Assembly (NCBI GenBank): GCA_021442155.1
Contig: CM038216.1
Span: 156,101,983 to 156,165,982, forward strand
Source of the DNA: Cymbidium sinense
Taxonomy: Eukaryota; Streptophyta; Magnoliopsida; Asparagales; Orchidaceae
Direction: 5' to 3'
DNA: 64,000 bases
A model generated the notes under the pieces. It was not told where the DNA came from, did not search any database, and saw only the letters and a list, made by a program, of their open reading frames with translations. The translations under genes and the position numbers were made by a program. Below are positions 1 through 10,846 of the stretch, piece by piece. Each line of letters starts with the position of its first letter. Within the stretch, counting starts at the first letter, position 1.

Positions 1-835
1 TTCAATTTCAATTATATTTTATAGGTTGTATAAGAGCTCTCTCAACTTTCTCTTTCCCGTGGTAGTACCCATCGACCTTTATTCTTTTACGAAATCTTTC
101 CATGTTTGATTGATATTATGTTTAGATTGCGTAATAGAATTATATCTTCTTCATAGTTTCTTAAACTTGATGATTGAATGTGTGGTCTAGATGCGGTAGG
201 CTCTTAGGACAATATTATTTTTTCTACCCTAATTAACAACTCACAATTAAATTTTAAACAACTCACAACCTCAGCTTAAAGCCTAGACTATAATAAAAAA
301 AAATTAAATGATTTAGCAATCCCTTAGCTATATGTTGTATGTCCAACATCATACATTAAATCTTCTATCAATCCTGCAAAATGAGGGCCTCCATTGTTGC
401 ACTTTTGACCTTGACATGAGGGAAACCCCTTATGATGGAGTTTTACCCTCTTTCTCTCTTGATTTGGCCAACAACTAAATTTCATCATGCAATTAGGCAT
501 AAAATATCTTAAGCCTTTGTCCAAAAATGAATGTGTCAAAACAATTATGTGTTCTTAGGAAATCACATTTCCTAGGATGTAATTAACTATGGAGGCTTGC
601 CTCCATAAGGAACTAAAAAACTTCTGCTATTTATAAAGACCCATCATGCCTTAGAGTCCTTATTAGGTGATTAGGTCCATCGTAGGGTGATGCTTCCATC
701 TTTTGAGATAGTACATCATACCTCAATGTCGTACATGATCACATCAATGAGTACCCATTACGATCTACGTGGTGTCCATAATGACCCATCCAAAAATAAA
801 CACCACGGTTTGTTGAAGCTTTAAATTTGATTTCA
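1..835 (+). repeat. X element, right (F) arm end
   Basis: It is collinear with 21186-22618 apart from a ~600-bp deletion at ~543, and with the more diverged 40060-41636. It is the inverse of the left arms at 14286-16345 and 33012-34990. The arm terminates with aaaaataaacacca at 822-835, which is the reverse complement of the left-arm end at 5705. The rest of this X copy lies outside the window. There is no coding capacity; the 71-codon minus frame at 324-539 also sits in repeat sequence. Confidence 0.85.
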
Positions 836-3800
836 TGTTTATTAAATTTAATGATGTAGTTAATGATTTGATGATTTAGGTTTACTAAGTTAGGTTTAAT
901 TTAGGATTTAATTGAAACTTCATTGCAAATTAATTAAGTTAAGATTTATATATGATTAAGCTTAGGTTTAGTTTAGTTTCAATTGAAGGTTATGTGATGT
1001 TTACTTGACTTAATTCAGAGTGTGGTATTTACAATTTTAGCTTGGTTATTTTAATTCATTATAGTTTAGCTTTGATAAATTCAATTAATTTTAATTTTAA
1101 TAATTTATTAAACCCTAATTTTAAATAATTTTTTATATACCTTTAAAGGATTATATTATTTTCTTAAGGTTATTAAATGTTAATTAGAGTGGTTTAAACC
1201 ATTTTGATGACTTTTATAATTTTTTATATTTTTAAATTAATTATTTAATGAAATTAGGCATTTGAACTTTGAAATTCAATCCCTTTTAATCCATTAATTA
1301 TTTTCATTCAAAATTTTTATGGTAAGTGTATTTTAACCTAAATTTTAATCTCTAAAAGTTTCAGATTAATTAGATTAATATTTTTTGTTTTCACTAAAAC
1401 CTAAATTAAGCTCAAAATACTCAAAATTAAGGATTTTGGGTTTATTAGACTCTTCTAAAAGATGAATACAACGAGCCCTTATTTTTTTATCAGTATTAAT
1501 TTTTATGATTTTGTTTTTGAACTTTCAGACCTTTTTTAGCATTTGTTTAATTTCAAAAATTTCTATTTCTTTAGTTAACCTAGTCGGCCACATAATACGG
1601 CAAACCTTTACATATGGCACCATAGATTGGTTTATGGAGTGCGAAAAATCATGGGTATAAATCTAATCGTCTGATGAAAGATTGGACTGTCTAGACTACA
1701 TCATGTGATCTAAAGGTTAAAATTAAATCCATCTAACATTTAATCGCATTCTTCTGTCCTATTTAACGAGGATCGGATGGCTATCGGCTTGTCCTCCTCG
1801 TGGATGGTGAATCGAGAGGGGCGGATGCCATTGCCATCCCTCTAAGTTCTGATTTCAGGCGATTCTTGCCAAAAATGACCTATTTTTTATTCCGAAATTG
1901 TGTATCTTGAAAGTGAAACATAATTATGTGTTTAAATCTAAATTTTGCATGAATTCACTTCATAAACTACCAAAGCAAAAAAATTGGTGGAGGGAGTTGT
2001 TACACCGGTGGTTGATGTTTCAAAAATGTACCTGGGTGTGAGACGGAGCTCTACGGTGAGGATGCTTGCTTGTCGCCTCTCTAGTCATTGGGAACATCAA
2101 TGCCCGCCGCCTTTTGCCAGAGCTTGATGCTTCTTAGGCTTAGGGAGATCGGGAGGAGCAAAAAAAATGGAGGTTTCAACACTCTTATCATGGTGAAGGT
2201 GTGGGATGATTTATTATGGGATAAGGATGCTCATCTCACACTTTCACATTTATCCACTTCCTTGCCATCGGCTTGGGCCGATCTCTAATTCACCAATGGC
2301 GAGGGAATTAGGTAAAGGCTCGATTCCAATCCCTCTTCCCTCTGGAATGTGTTCGTTGTAAGTGAGGAGCTCGGCTTCCCTAGTTTTAAGAGTTGGCCGA
2401 GAGCTTTGGATTAGAGGGATTTGGAATGGCCAGAATCCAGCCGCTGCGGGTAAGAGACCCAAGGAAAGGATTGGTTGAGCTCCTCTCTCTATTTAAAATG
2501 CCTTGGAATGCATGGAATGGCTAGAAGAGCTTCCCCTGTCTCCTTCCTTCTTTGACCAAGAGCCTACATGGAGAAAATCAAATCCCTCTTTTAGCTATGG
2601 GGATGGTCAACTATTGTTGGCCACCCATGGTGATTGGAGTTCTTGGAAGTTTGTTCCCAAACTCTAACTTTTTTGGCTATAGGATTAGCTTCATTCATTG
2701 GAGGAGTAGGGATGAGTTGATTTTGTTGACCTTATGCATGGGTGTTTGGAATTTTTCTCTCCCATGATTACCACCTCATTTCCCATGGCTACCCCACCTC
2801 ACATTGCTTACATACCACATGATGATTGGCTACCCAAATCAAACCCAAGTCGGCTATGACTTGGGTTGAGTTCACTTAAGTTTAGTTCAAGTTGGATATA
2901 TATATTTTTACTTTAGTTTATTTGAGTTTGAATTGAGTTTGGATTTAGTTATGTTGAGTTAATTTAATCAAATGGGTTTATATTTAAAATTAAATTATTA
3001 TGGTTTGTTCATTGGGTGTTTTATGAATTAAATGATCTATTTTTAGTTTAGATTTGATGTGACTTTAATAATTTTTAAGCTCGTTTGACATGTTTGACTC
3101 AAATATGTTAAATTGGATTTTTAATCTATTTTGATTTTTTTAAAATTTATATTTAAGTTTGATTATGTTTAGTTGATCATTTATGATCATTTTGATTAAT
3201 TAATTTCATTAGGGTTGGGTTATATTCTTTTTTTCAACCCAATTTGACTCAAATTAGGTTTAATGGATCAAATTGAATTCATTTCAATTAACCAAAATTG
3301 GTCAAACTAAATCTAATGGTTGGTTTTATTATGCTTAATTATGATTTTAAATGATTTTGGATGCCTTTTGCCTTGACATTGTGGGGCACACAACTCTAGG
3401 TCAAATGAACTATTTGTCACTTTGTGTCCCATCCTCATTTATATGTTGGTTTGTTTGTGTTTATGCATTAATTTTTGCTTTTGGTTCAATTTAATTTGGT
3501 TTAATTCTGATTTAATTTGATTTTATTTAGACTTAGGTGATTTTGAGCTTAAACGAGTTAATTGAGCTAATCAACCTAATTACCTTAATCCATGCTCGAT
3601 TGAATTTATATTTCAATTCAAATATGTTTGATTTAAATTTTTGTTGAGTTTTGTTAGATTTGAGTTTAATCTAGGCTCTTCTGATCCGATTAGGTTAGAT
3701 AGGTTCTAAGAAGGGTCTATGATGACAGCCTTTTACTCTAGCATATTAAGTTTGATTTGATTTCAAATTTGATTTTAATTTTATGTTTTAAAATTTGATT

Positions 3801-4360
3801 CAATTTATTATTTTATTCTAGTTTGTTTACTTAGTCACTAAGTATAGTGACCTAAGTACCTAATATGGGACTCTTAATGTAAGATTAAGGGTCCTAATTA
3901 CTAGGATCATGAATGATATTAACATCATCCAAAACTGAGGTCAACATAGTCATCATTTGTGTTCACCATTTTTAAGTGTTATATGTGTGTTGTGGTCAAA
4001 ATTAGGTGTTATTATGTAATAGTCATTTTGGATCCTAGATCATCATTTGACATGCCACAACCCGTATTTGTGTTGTAGAGATTATGTTGATTAGCTTTTA
4101 TCACCTAGGCGGATTCACTGTCCAATTTTCATTTTAAAACTTATTGAGAGTTATTTCAAAGGGACACACCCTTTGGGAGCCTAGTAATTTGTATAAAATA
4201 ATTGTATTAGTGGAATGGAGTTGTTATTTTGTATTGTGAAATTTGATTGAAAACTCTTGGTTGGAGTTAGGTGGCTAACCTTAATGGAAGATTTGGTTAT
4301 CTTTTACTGGCATTCGACTTTTATAAATGGGATCCTTACGCACTTCCTCCTTTAGTTACA
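836..4360 (+). repeat. Y unit, LTR-like portion (copy A)
   Basis: AT-rich non-coding DNA with a counterpart at 22619-26195. It holds a T/A-rich stretch (840-1560), a GC-richer block (1580-2790) with a TATA-like box, and then a strongly T/G-rich stretch (2850-3800, words such as tttgatttgattt). It ends in a CA dinucleotide seven bases before a primer binding site, which is what the 3' end of a 5' LTR looks like. Where this LTR begins is unclear, because the X arm end at 835 may or may not belong to it. Confidence 0.55.
2490..2497 (+). promoter_or_regulatory. TATA-like box (TATTTAAA)
   Basis: TATTTAAA directly follows a pyrimidine tract (ctcctctctc), a common plant core-promoter layout. The same box and tract are kept in copy B at 24323-24330. 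It lies about 1.9 kb before the LTR end and primer binding site, so it could be the LTR promoter. No start site can be read from sequence alone. Confidence 0.4.
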
Positions 4361-4367
4361 ATATGTT

Positions 4368-4380
4368 TGGTATAAGAGCC
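4368..4380 (+). other. Primer binding site, tRNA-iMet type (copy A)
   Basis: TGGTATAAGAGCC differs at one base (A for C at position 7) from the plant initiator-Met primer site TGGTATCAGAGCC. It is preceded by a CA end at 4359-4360 and followed about 530 bp downstream by a gag relic in the same orientation. This is the order expected in an LTR retrotransposon: LTR, primer site, gag. Copy B has lost it; the sequence near 26200 runs straight from ttgcaat into aaaaaggtttgg. Confidence 0.75.
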
Positions 4381-4907
4381 CAAGGTTTGGAGGTATGGAT
4401 AAAGTGCTTGTAAGTGATTATATTGAATCAAAACAAGATTAGTTGTTGTATTCTAGATTTAAAGTAATTTTCTTTAATGATTTTAGAGATTTTGCTTAGT
4501 AAACTCATGTTAGAACTCATGTGGTAGCCAACCCTATGAGCATTTGTTATTACTCCCAATTAGTTGTCTCCATCTATAGACCTAACCTTTTCCTATTTAA
4601 ACTTACCCATAACCTATGACAATTGAGTGACCAATTTAGTAAGGGATCTCACTAAATAGCCAGACCTAGGATGCACTTACCTATGACAATTGAACTCATA
4701 TCCTTAAAATTTTGTGATAGTCTATTTGTGAGTGTTTACTTAATATTTTGTACAATTCAAAGTTAATTTGTGTTTATTGAGGGTTAAATTGTTTTAAACC
4801 CGTAGATCATTTTACATTCCAAAACAAGTGAGCATAAATCATCTTATAAAATATCATTTAGGTGTGAGATATTTGTACTCACATTTCCTTATTTCAATTG
4901 TGCCACT

Positions 4908-5705
4908 CAAGTCTTGGATAAATTAGAAGACTTAACTAGAAAGGTAGATGAGATTACTATATGAAGTGAGGAGAAGCTCATTAATGTAGAGGACCTTATG
5001 ATGAGCTCTGCTACCCAAGTTCATACCTTGAGTACTAAGACTCAAATCTTACCAATTATCCCACATCAGGAGGACCCAAAACTCATAGGAGAGGAATACA
5101 TAAACCTACTTAGAGAAGAATATCATCCAAAAAGGAAAAAATATGAAAAACATTCATAAACATGATCATCTTAGACTTCATGAAATCAAACATGAACCTA
5201 CAAAAATAAGTTAAGATAGAAGCCCCAACATATGATGGTATTTATGTCCCCAATAAATTTCTGGATTAGCTTACCCAGAATGATGATTTCTTTGAATAGT
5301 ATCATATGAATGACTATCAAAGAACTATATTTTCTAAAATGAAATAGGTAAGCCACACAAAAATTTATTGGAATAATATTTTAGCTATGGAGAAAAGGTT
5401 TAGTAAAATTATTATGACATGGCTAGAAATGAAGAAGATTTTAAAAGCCAAATATTATCCTAAAAACCATGATCTCCATGAGAAATTAATAAATCTTAGA
5501 CATACAAGTACATAAATAGTTGAGTATATGAATACATTTAAGGACTTAATAGCCAGGATACACTATACTAATCAAGAATGTTAGCTAGCTAACTAGTTTG
5601 TCATTGACCTAAGAGGAGAAATTAGAAATGAAGTAGAGCTTCATGATCCCCAGACTTTAGAAAATGTCTTTCACTATGCTTTACTCTTTAAAATGCAAAA
5701 GAAAG
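4908..5705 (+). pseudogene. Ty3/gypsy-type Gag relic, copy A
   Basis: Degenerate Gag of an LTR retrotransposon. Gag normally forms the cytoplasmic particle that packages element RNA. A leading helical stretch reads LEDLTRKVDEIT at about 4920-4956. After frame changes around 5120-5215, the core domain runs in one frame from 5213 to 5705. It shows TYDGIYVPNKFLD, YHMNDYQRTIFSKMK, IYWNNILAMEKRF, MTWLEMKKILKAKYYP, EYMNTFKDL, FVIDLRGEIRNEVEL and NVFHYALLF. These follow the order of the plant retrotransposon Gag domain: the D-FLDWL start, the YW pair, the W-EM-L-KY-P segment, the V-EY-F-L segment, and the F--LR-EIR segment. The core has at least six in-frame stops, two at positions usually Trp (after FLD and after FFE). 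No zinc knuckle, protease, reverse transcriptase or integrase follows; the frame runs into an X arm. Non-functional. Confidence 0.85.
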
Positions 5706-5836
5706 TAGTGTGGTGTTTATTTTTGGATGTGGGGGGACACCATGTAGATCGTAGGGGGTACTTATTGAAGTGATCGGGTACGATATTAAGATATGGTGTA
5801 CTATCTCGAAAGATAGAGGCATCACCCTATAATGGA
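5703..5836 (+). repeat. Truncated X left (R) arm end, copy A
   Basis: TGTGGTGTTTATTTTTGGAT and about 120 further bases are the reverse complement of 695-835 near the start of the window. The sequence also matches the beginning of the longer R arm at 33014. It stops after ataatggac, where the next segment (tgttgacctcac) starts; the normal arm would continue with ttaataaggactct. It follows the gag relic directly after a purine-rich stretch (aaaagaaagtag), so it could also be read as the start of a 3' LTR. Confidence 0.8.
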
Positions 5837-5837
5837 C

Positions 5838-8040
5838 TGTTGACCTCACTTTTGGAGTGAGTTCTCAATTTCTCCATCATAGATCTAGGACTCTTCTAGA
5901 CACTTAGTATTAACACACTTCTAGTGATTAGTGAATACTTAACCTGCGTAGAAACTTAGAAGGGTTAATCATAGGAAGGCTATGCCTTAGGGATTTAGGG
6001 AGACTTACCTACCCTAGAGCCTAAACCCATCCATGTTCACCTTCTCAAACCAAACCTCAAATTCAATTCAAATACCAAATCTAAATTCAAATACCAAATC
6101 CAAATCCAAATTCCAAATCAAATGATTAAAATCCATGATCAAATCCAAACTCAAAATTCTTCCTAAGTCCTATGATTTTATCTTATGGACTTAGCCCTTA
6201 GCCAAATCCAATTCAATTCAAATTCAATTGATTTTCTCCATGATCAATTCAATCCCTTAGTTAACCTATCAAATTCAAATACTAGTTCAATTCTGAATTA
6301 TTGAAGCACAAGATCGAATACAAACCCCAAATCCTCCTTAAATTTTATGATTGGATTCCATGGACTTAGCTAAATCTCCATCCAATTCAATCCAAACTTG
6401 ATTGATCTTCTCATGAATAAATCATATTTTTGATGATCTCCGTCAATATAAATGAAATCTACACTCAAATCATCAAAACTAAATCAAATTTCATTCTAAG
6501 CCCTTTGGACCTACCTTCCTGAGATTAGCCAAATTTGCCTTCAAATCCCTTCAAACTCAATTGATTTTCTTATAAATCAATTACACATTCAATTATATTC
6601 CCAAATATAAATCAAATATACATTCAAAAGACCAAAACTAAATCCAAATCAAATCAAAACCCAATCCAAGACCCTTTAAGTCAATCTTTGGACTTAGCCA
6701 AATTCTATCCAATTTAAGTTAAAGCCAATGGATTTTCTCTTGACTCAATCATTCCTTCAATCACCTATCCAAATATAAATAAAACCTACAATCATCAAAC
6801 CAAACTAAGATCAACTCAAGTGAAACCCAACATATCCCTTTTGGCTTGAAAATTTCAAATAAGCCAAAACCTATTGAAGCCCAAATTGATTACAGTTGGA
6901 TTTATAATTCAATCCTAAGCTCATATATAAATTCAACTAAACCTTAATCAAACCAAAATCATGTCGATTGACCCACTTAGGTCCACTTGACTCAAAGTGA
7001 CCTAAATGATCATTTTGAGCCAAGTTCCAATCCAACCCAAATTGGATTGAACCAAACCCACAAAAACCTTCTATCATGATTATTGATCACCCTAGGATGA
7101 TTAATTATCACAAACCGGGTCAAACCAAGTCAACTTGGTCATTTGACCAAGTCAACCCTATAGCCCACATAACCTAAACTAGCCAAAACTCAGCCTACAT
7201 CAAATTTATTGAAACCATTGATACACACCAACCCATAATCAATGATTGAACATGACGTGACCACCAATTGAGCCAAACTAAACCCAACTGGCCATTTGAC
7301 CCAAGTTGACCCAAATTGACCTAAAAGGCCAAATAGGTCAAATCATGATCTAACCCAAATTGATTGTAAGCAATGGCTCAAGTTCATTCCAAATTGATTA
7401 TTGAACTTAACTAAAGTAATAATTGAGTGCACTTTGACCAATTGGACTCAATTGACTAACTTAGCACAAATTTACCTAAAGGGTCAATTTGGCCTAAATC
7501 TAAATTAAATCCAGATTGATTCAAACCAAAGCCTACAATCACCTACAATTGATCAATTAAATATGAACCAACACCTAACCCAAGCTAATTTGGCCAATTT
7601 GATCAAATTGATTAGCTTGACTCATTTGACCTATATGAATCTAAATGAGCTAAAATCAAGCCTAGGCTAAATTGATTGAAACCACTTAGATCAAAACTCT
7701 TCAAATCATCATTTGAACCTAATCCAAGTTTTAGTTTGACCTAATTTGACCAATTTGTCAACCTAACCCAACATATCCTAATTTGACCTGTGAGGGTCAA
7801 ATTGAGCCAAACCCCTTTGAACTAAGCCTTGATCACTTGGAACCTGACCAAACCTCACCTAAACTCACCTTGGGTCAGCCCAAAACTAGCCCAAACCTAA
7901 TTAGAGTCAAAACCAAGGTAATCTCCCTTGGATATACTACCTCACATAGGATTCTCCCCAAAATAGCAAAGTCCACTCTTTTATCACCCTTGGCAACCAT
8001 CAAGCACCCATTTTGGGGTCTGACCTAGCCACCTAGCCCA
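5838..8040 (+). repeat. A/C-rich TTGACC-word segment, copy A
   Basis: It starts with tgttgacctcacttttgg, a boundary also seen at 18119 and (partly deleted) near 27663. Beyond ~6030 it becomes a low-complexity, A- and C-biased strand made of recurring words such as ccaaattgac, tttgaccca, caaatcaa and aaccaaa. No coding frame survives. Its counterparts are 18119-19828 and 27664-29785, with diverged relatives at 12680-14010 and 61500-62205. Confidence 0.8.
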
Positions 8041-9140
8041 CCTAAAGTGGGCTAGGCTTTCCATGGACCAAAGGGAGGTAAGTTAACTCACCTCCTTCAC
8101 AAATTGAGAACCCAATGGCTACAAACCACCCTACTTCTGCCTTAAGCCACCTCCCAAGCCTTCCTCCACTCAAGTCTTGCAATGTGGAGGTGATGGAGAC
8201 AACTCCTGCTCGCAGGGTCGGTCGACCAAAAAAATGGGAGAGATCCGCCCATCCATCACAATAATGAGGGATATGCCCCTCAATTCTCATAGGAAAGACA
8301 TCCATTTGATTGAGAGGTTCTTAAGGCAATTCTGAGTCCCCTAGTGAGCTCTCAAGCAATCCCAAAGCTTCCCCTCACCGAATTTTTCCTTCTTGAGCAC
8401 ATCCGAAATAGGGCAAGTCTTCTCCAATTCAAAATTCCTCATCTCTCAATCAAACCAAATTCCTCTTGCACGCACCATATCCACACATTATCGAAGCCAT
8501 ACAAATCTTTCCCCGAGCTCCAAGCCTACTAGAGGTGCCACTTTGATCAAGACCGAGCCTAAAGATGAATCTTGGCCTCCCAAGCAATCTACAAAGAACC
8601 AATCCAATTGCTCAACAAGGCTTCATCTCAACCGATGAAACTTCCTCAAGGCGATGCAGATAGCTCGTGAGGTAATGCCATTAAAATAGAGCTCTCTTCA
8701 ACTTTTTTGGAACTTTTCATAGAAAAAGTGTATGTGCATCGATCATAGCTGTTGGATCTTCTTAGATCCTTTGCGCGAAGGTGTGGGATCAATTTGGAGT
8801 GGATCCGAGCTTGGGTGAGCTTGGATCGCGAGAGCAATGGTGGACGGGCTCTGTCTCTCATCGCTTACAGGAAGGTAGATCACACACTATCTGTTCTGCA
8901 TGATTGGAATGGATAGTTATGATTTGATCTCATTCGATCGATTTATTTTAACAATTGTCAACCGCGAGATTAATCGTGGTCGTCCAATCTTAGATCGGAC
9001 AGCACACGATAACATGTGTCTCGCTGTCAGTAGACTCAACATTAATGGTGATAACTTAAATATCCAATCTTGTGATACCACATGGAAAGCGCATCGCATT
9101 AATGCACCAAGTGGCGCTGGCAGGATTAGGATTAATTAGG
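8041..9140 (+). repeat. GC-richer block within X, copy A
   Basis: More GC- and CpG-rich than its surroundings, with a counterpart at 29786-30775. It includes several short frames (60-87 codons) on both strands. None is kept intact in the other copy because of many small indels, so I treat it as non-coding. It contains gatcgatc-like and cgatcg words around 8740 and 8936. Its role within the element, possibly regulatory, is unknown. Confidence 0.6.
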
Positions 9141-10430
9141 CCTAATTAATTAGTTTTAATGGCTTAAAATTCATAAAATCATAACAAATCATAGAAAAAT
9201 CTAAAAATTACAAATAAGTACTTATATTCAAGGTATTTGAGAGAGAATTTATTAAAATATCTTCTAATTAATTTTGAATAGTAATTAGGGCTTAATTAGG
9301 ATTTAATTGAAAAATTAATTAATTTGATTACTCTCTAATTAATTATGTAATTAACCCTAAATTTTTTGAGATTGTTTAAGGGGATGACCACTGCCTCCTC
9401 TACTTTTCTTGAGATTTATTGATTAATTAATTAGAGAAATTAGCCAATTAAGCTTTAATTGCTCTCTTAATTTAATTAAGAGTTAATTAATCACATGAAC
9501 AATAACCAATTAATTGGGCTCATTTATCATTATCTAATAGTGAGGGACTTATAGAATAGAATTGCGTCTTTCTAATCTCTTTCACCAAGTTCATTTCACT
9601 TTTCAAGAAAATTAATTAAGGATTAATTAGTTAATTAATTACTTCATTAATCAAATTAAGATATAAAATATATCTAATCCTAATTAATTCATGGGTAGAT
9701 CTTTTAGTGTTTAATAACCCAAAAGACATTTAAGGAAATTATGGTTAATCCACATGTGTGGGAAAATCATGAGAGTACTTAAGTCCCTTAATCTAATTAA
9801 TTATTATTATGAGCCAATTATTAGGCCCTTTATTTCATAGGATCATTGTAAAGTTATTTTTCATGCATATCATGTTGGCTCATAATTATTTAGTTAGTTA
9901 CTTTAAGTTAACATAGGGAAGGGTTAGTTAATGAACTTAATTCATATCATAACTTAATTAACCCATAACTTAATTACTTTTTATTAAACAAAATTAATTC
10001 ACAATCATGATAATGGGTTAGGATTAGCAAACTTCCTCTCATGTTTCTTTAAATTAAATCAAACTTGAAACTAAAAAAATGAAATTTAAAAAGCTTTGGT
10101 TTGCTTTCAATGATATTATTTGATATGATTGTCCTTAGAAATAATTTGATCGAACGAAATCATGTGTTTATGTTTACTTATACCTTTCCAATCATATTAA
10201 ATATTGTATTTCATATGAAATTATGCATTCATCTTTTTAAAATTAATTAAATCAAATGATTTTTCTTTATGTTAAGCTTACATGTGTTGATTTAATTTAA
10301 TATATGTGCGGCTATTATAACTATTAGTTTATATGTGTTGATTTAATTTAATATATGTGCGGCTATTATCACTATTAAATCCACACATATTTTTCAACAG
10401 CTTATAAATGAATAATAGCATATGTGGTGA
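9141..10430 (+). repeat. AATTAA-rich segment of X, copy A
   Basis: Dominated by taattaatta words and matched at 30776-32040. A forward relative lies at 37080-38390, and an inverted relative at about 36300-37080. No coding potential is seen. A conserved core, ggggatgacc followed by ctgcctcc, is recognisable at 9380, 31020 and 37160 and anchors the alignment. Confidence 0.75.
10281..10380 (+). repeat. Private 51-bp tandem duplication
   Basis: The stretch beginning catgtgttgatttaattt and ending gctattataactatta is present twice in a row (10281-10331 and 10332-10380). Copy B has a single shorter version at ~31911-31950. The duplication therefore arose in copy A after the two copies separated. 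Confidence 0.85.
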
Positions 10431-10541
10431 TGCTAGTTATAAATATATATGAGATGTATATGATTAAAGCTTAAGTATATGTAGTAAAACTTTCTTTTCC
10501 TTAATTCATATGTAGTTTTACATGCATTTGAATATTAATAA

Positions 10542-10846
10542 GTATATAGTCTGGACATCCTGGGAATACGAGACTTTAGCTAGCCCTAAGGAGATCATTT
10601 GATTTCCTCACTTCCGGTTAACAACGACGTACTTATTTGATTTCATTTATATGTATCCCTACATTAGAAATTAGATAGAACTTTATTTCACATATGTAAA
10701 TACTTCAATCAAATCAAAATATAATTTTTGCAAGGTTTTTCTTCCTTTAGTTATGTATACATCCATATGTATTTGAGAAAAGCAAGTGTTTAGTATGGAT
10801 ATACCAGGAATGCGAGGCTTTAAGTAGCCCCAAGTAGGTCATTTGA
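10542..10846 (+). repeat. Tandem 'tctggacatcc' motif array (X1)
   Basis: Two units of a ~70-bp motif start at 10542 and ~10790, about 245 bp apart. The motif runs tctggacatcccgggaat, then aggctttaagtagcccca, then ggaggtcatttga, then a ccctggttaacaa-type tail. The second unit is cut at 10846 by the junction with repeat Z. Sister units lie at 20002, 32112, 32366, 32630, 38469 and 38718, and inverted at 35618, 35893 and 36117. Confidence 0.85.

Larger units (their letters stand above)
1..10846 (+). repeat. Large direct repeat, copy A
   Basis: This segment matches 21186-32415 in the same orientation almost continuously. In the stretches I compared by eye, identity is roughly 95% outside indels. 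Copy A runs off the left edge of the window and ends abruptly at 10846, inside the word gtcatttga, where repeat Z begins. Copy A lacks about 600 bp that copy B has (around 21743-22350), as shown by the join near position 543. That segment is also present at 40630-41320, so A has the deletion. Confidence 0.93.

Noticed and set aside
7783..9139. Cluster of short frames (60-87 codons) in the GC-richer block of X
   Set aside because: Copy B (29786-30775) breaks them with indels that are not multiples of three; no domain was recognised.
10542..10846. CRISPR-like repeat/spacer pattern from the regularly spaced motif
   Set aside because: Units are ~70 bp with ~175-200-bp spacers that are themselves related, in plant-type DNA with no cas genes; this is an ordinary internal tandem repeat.
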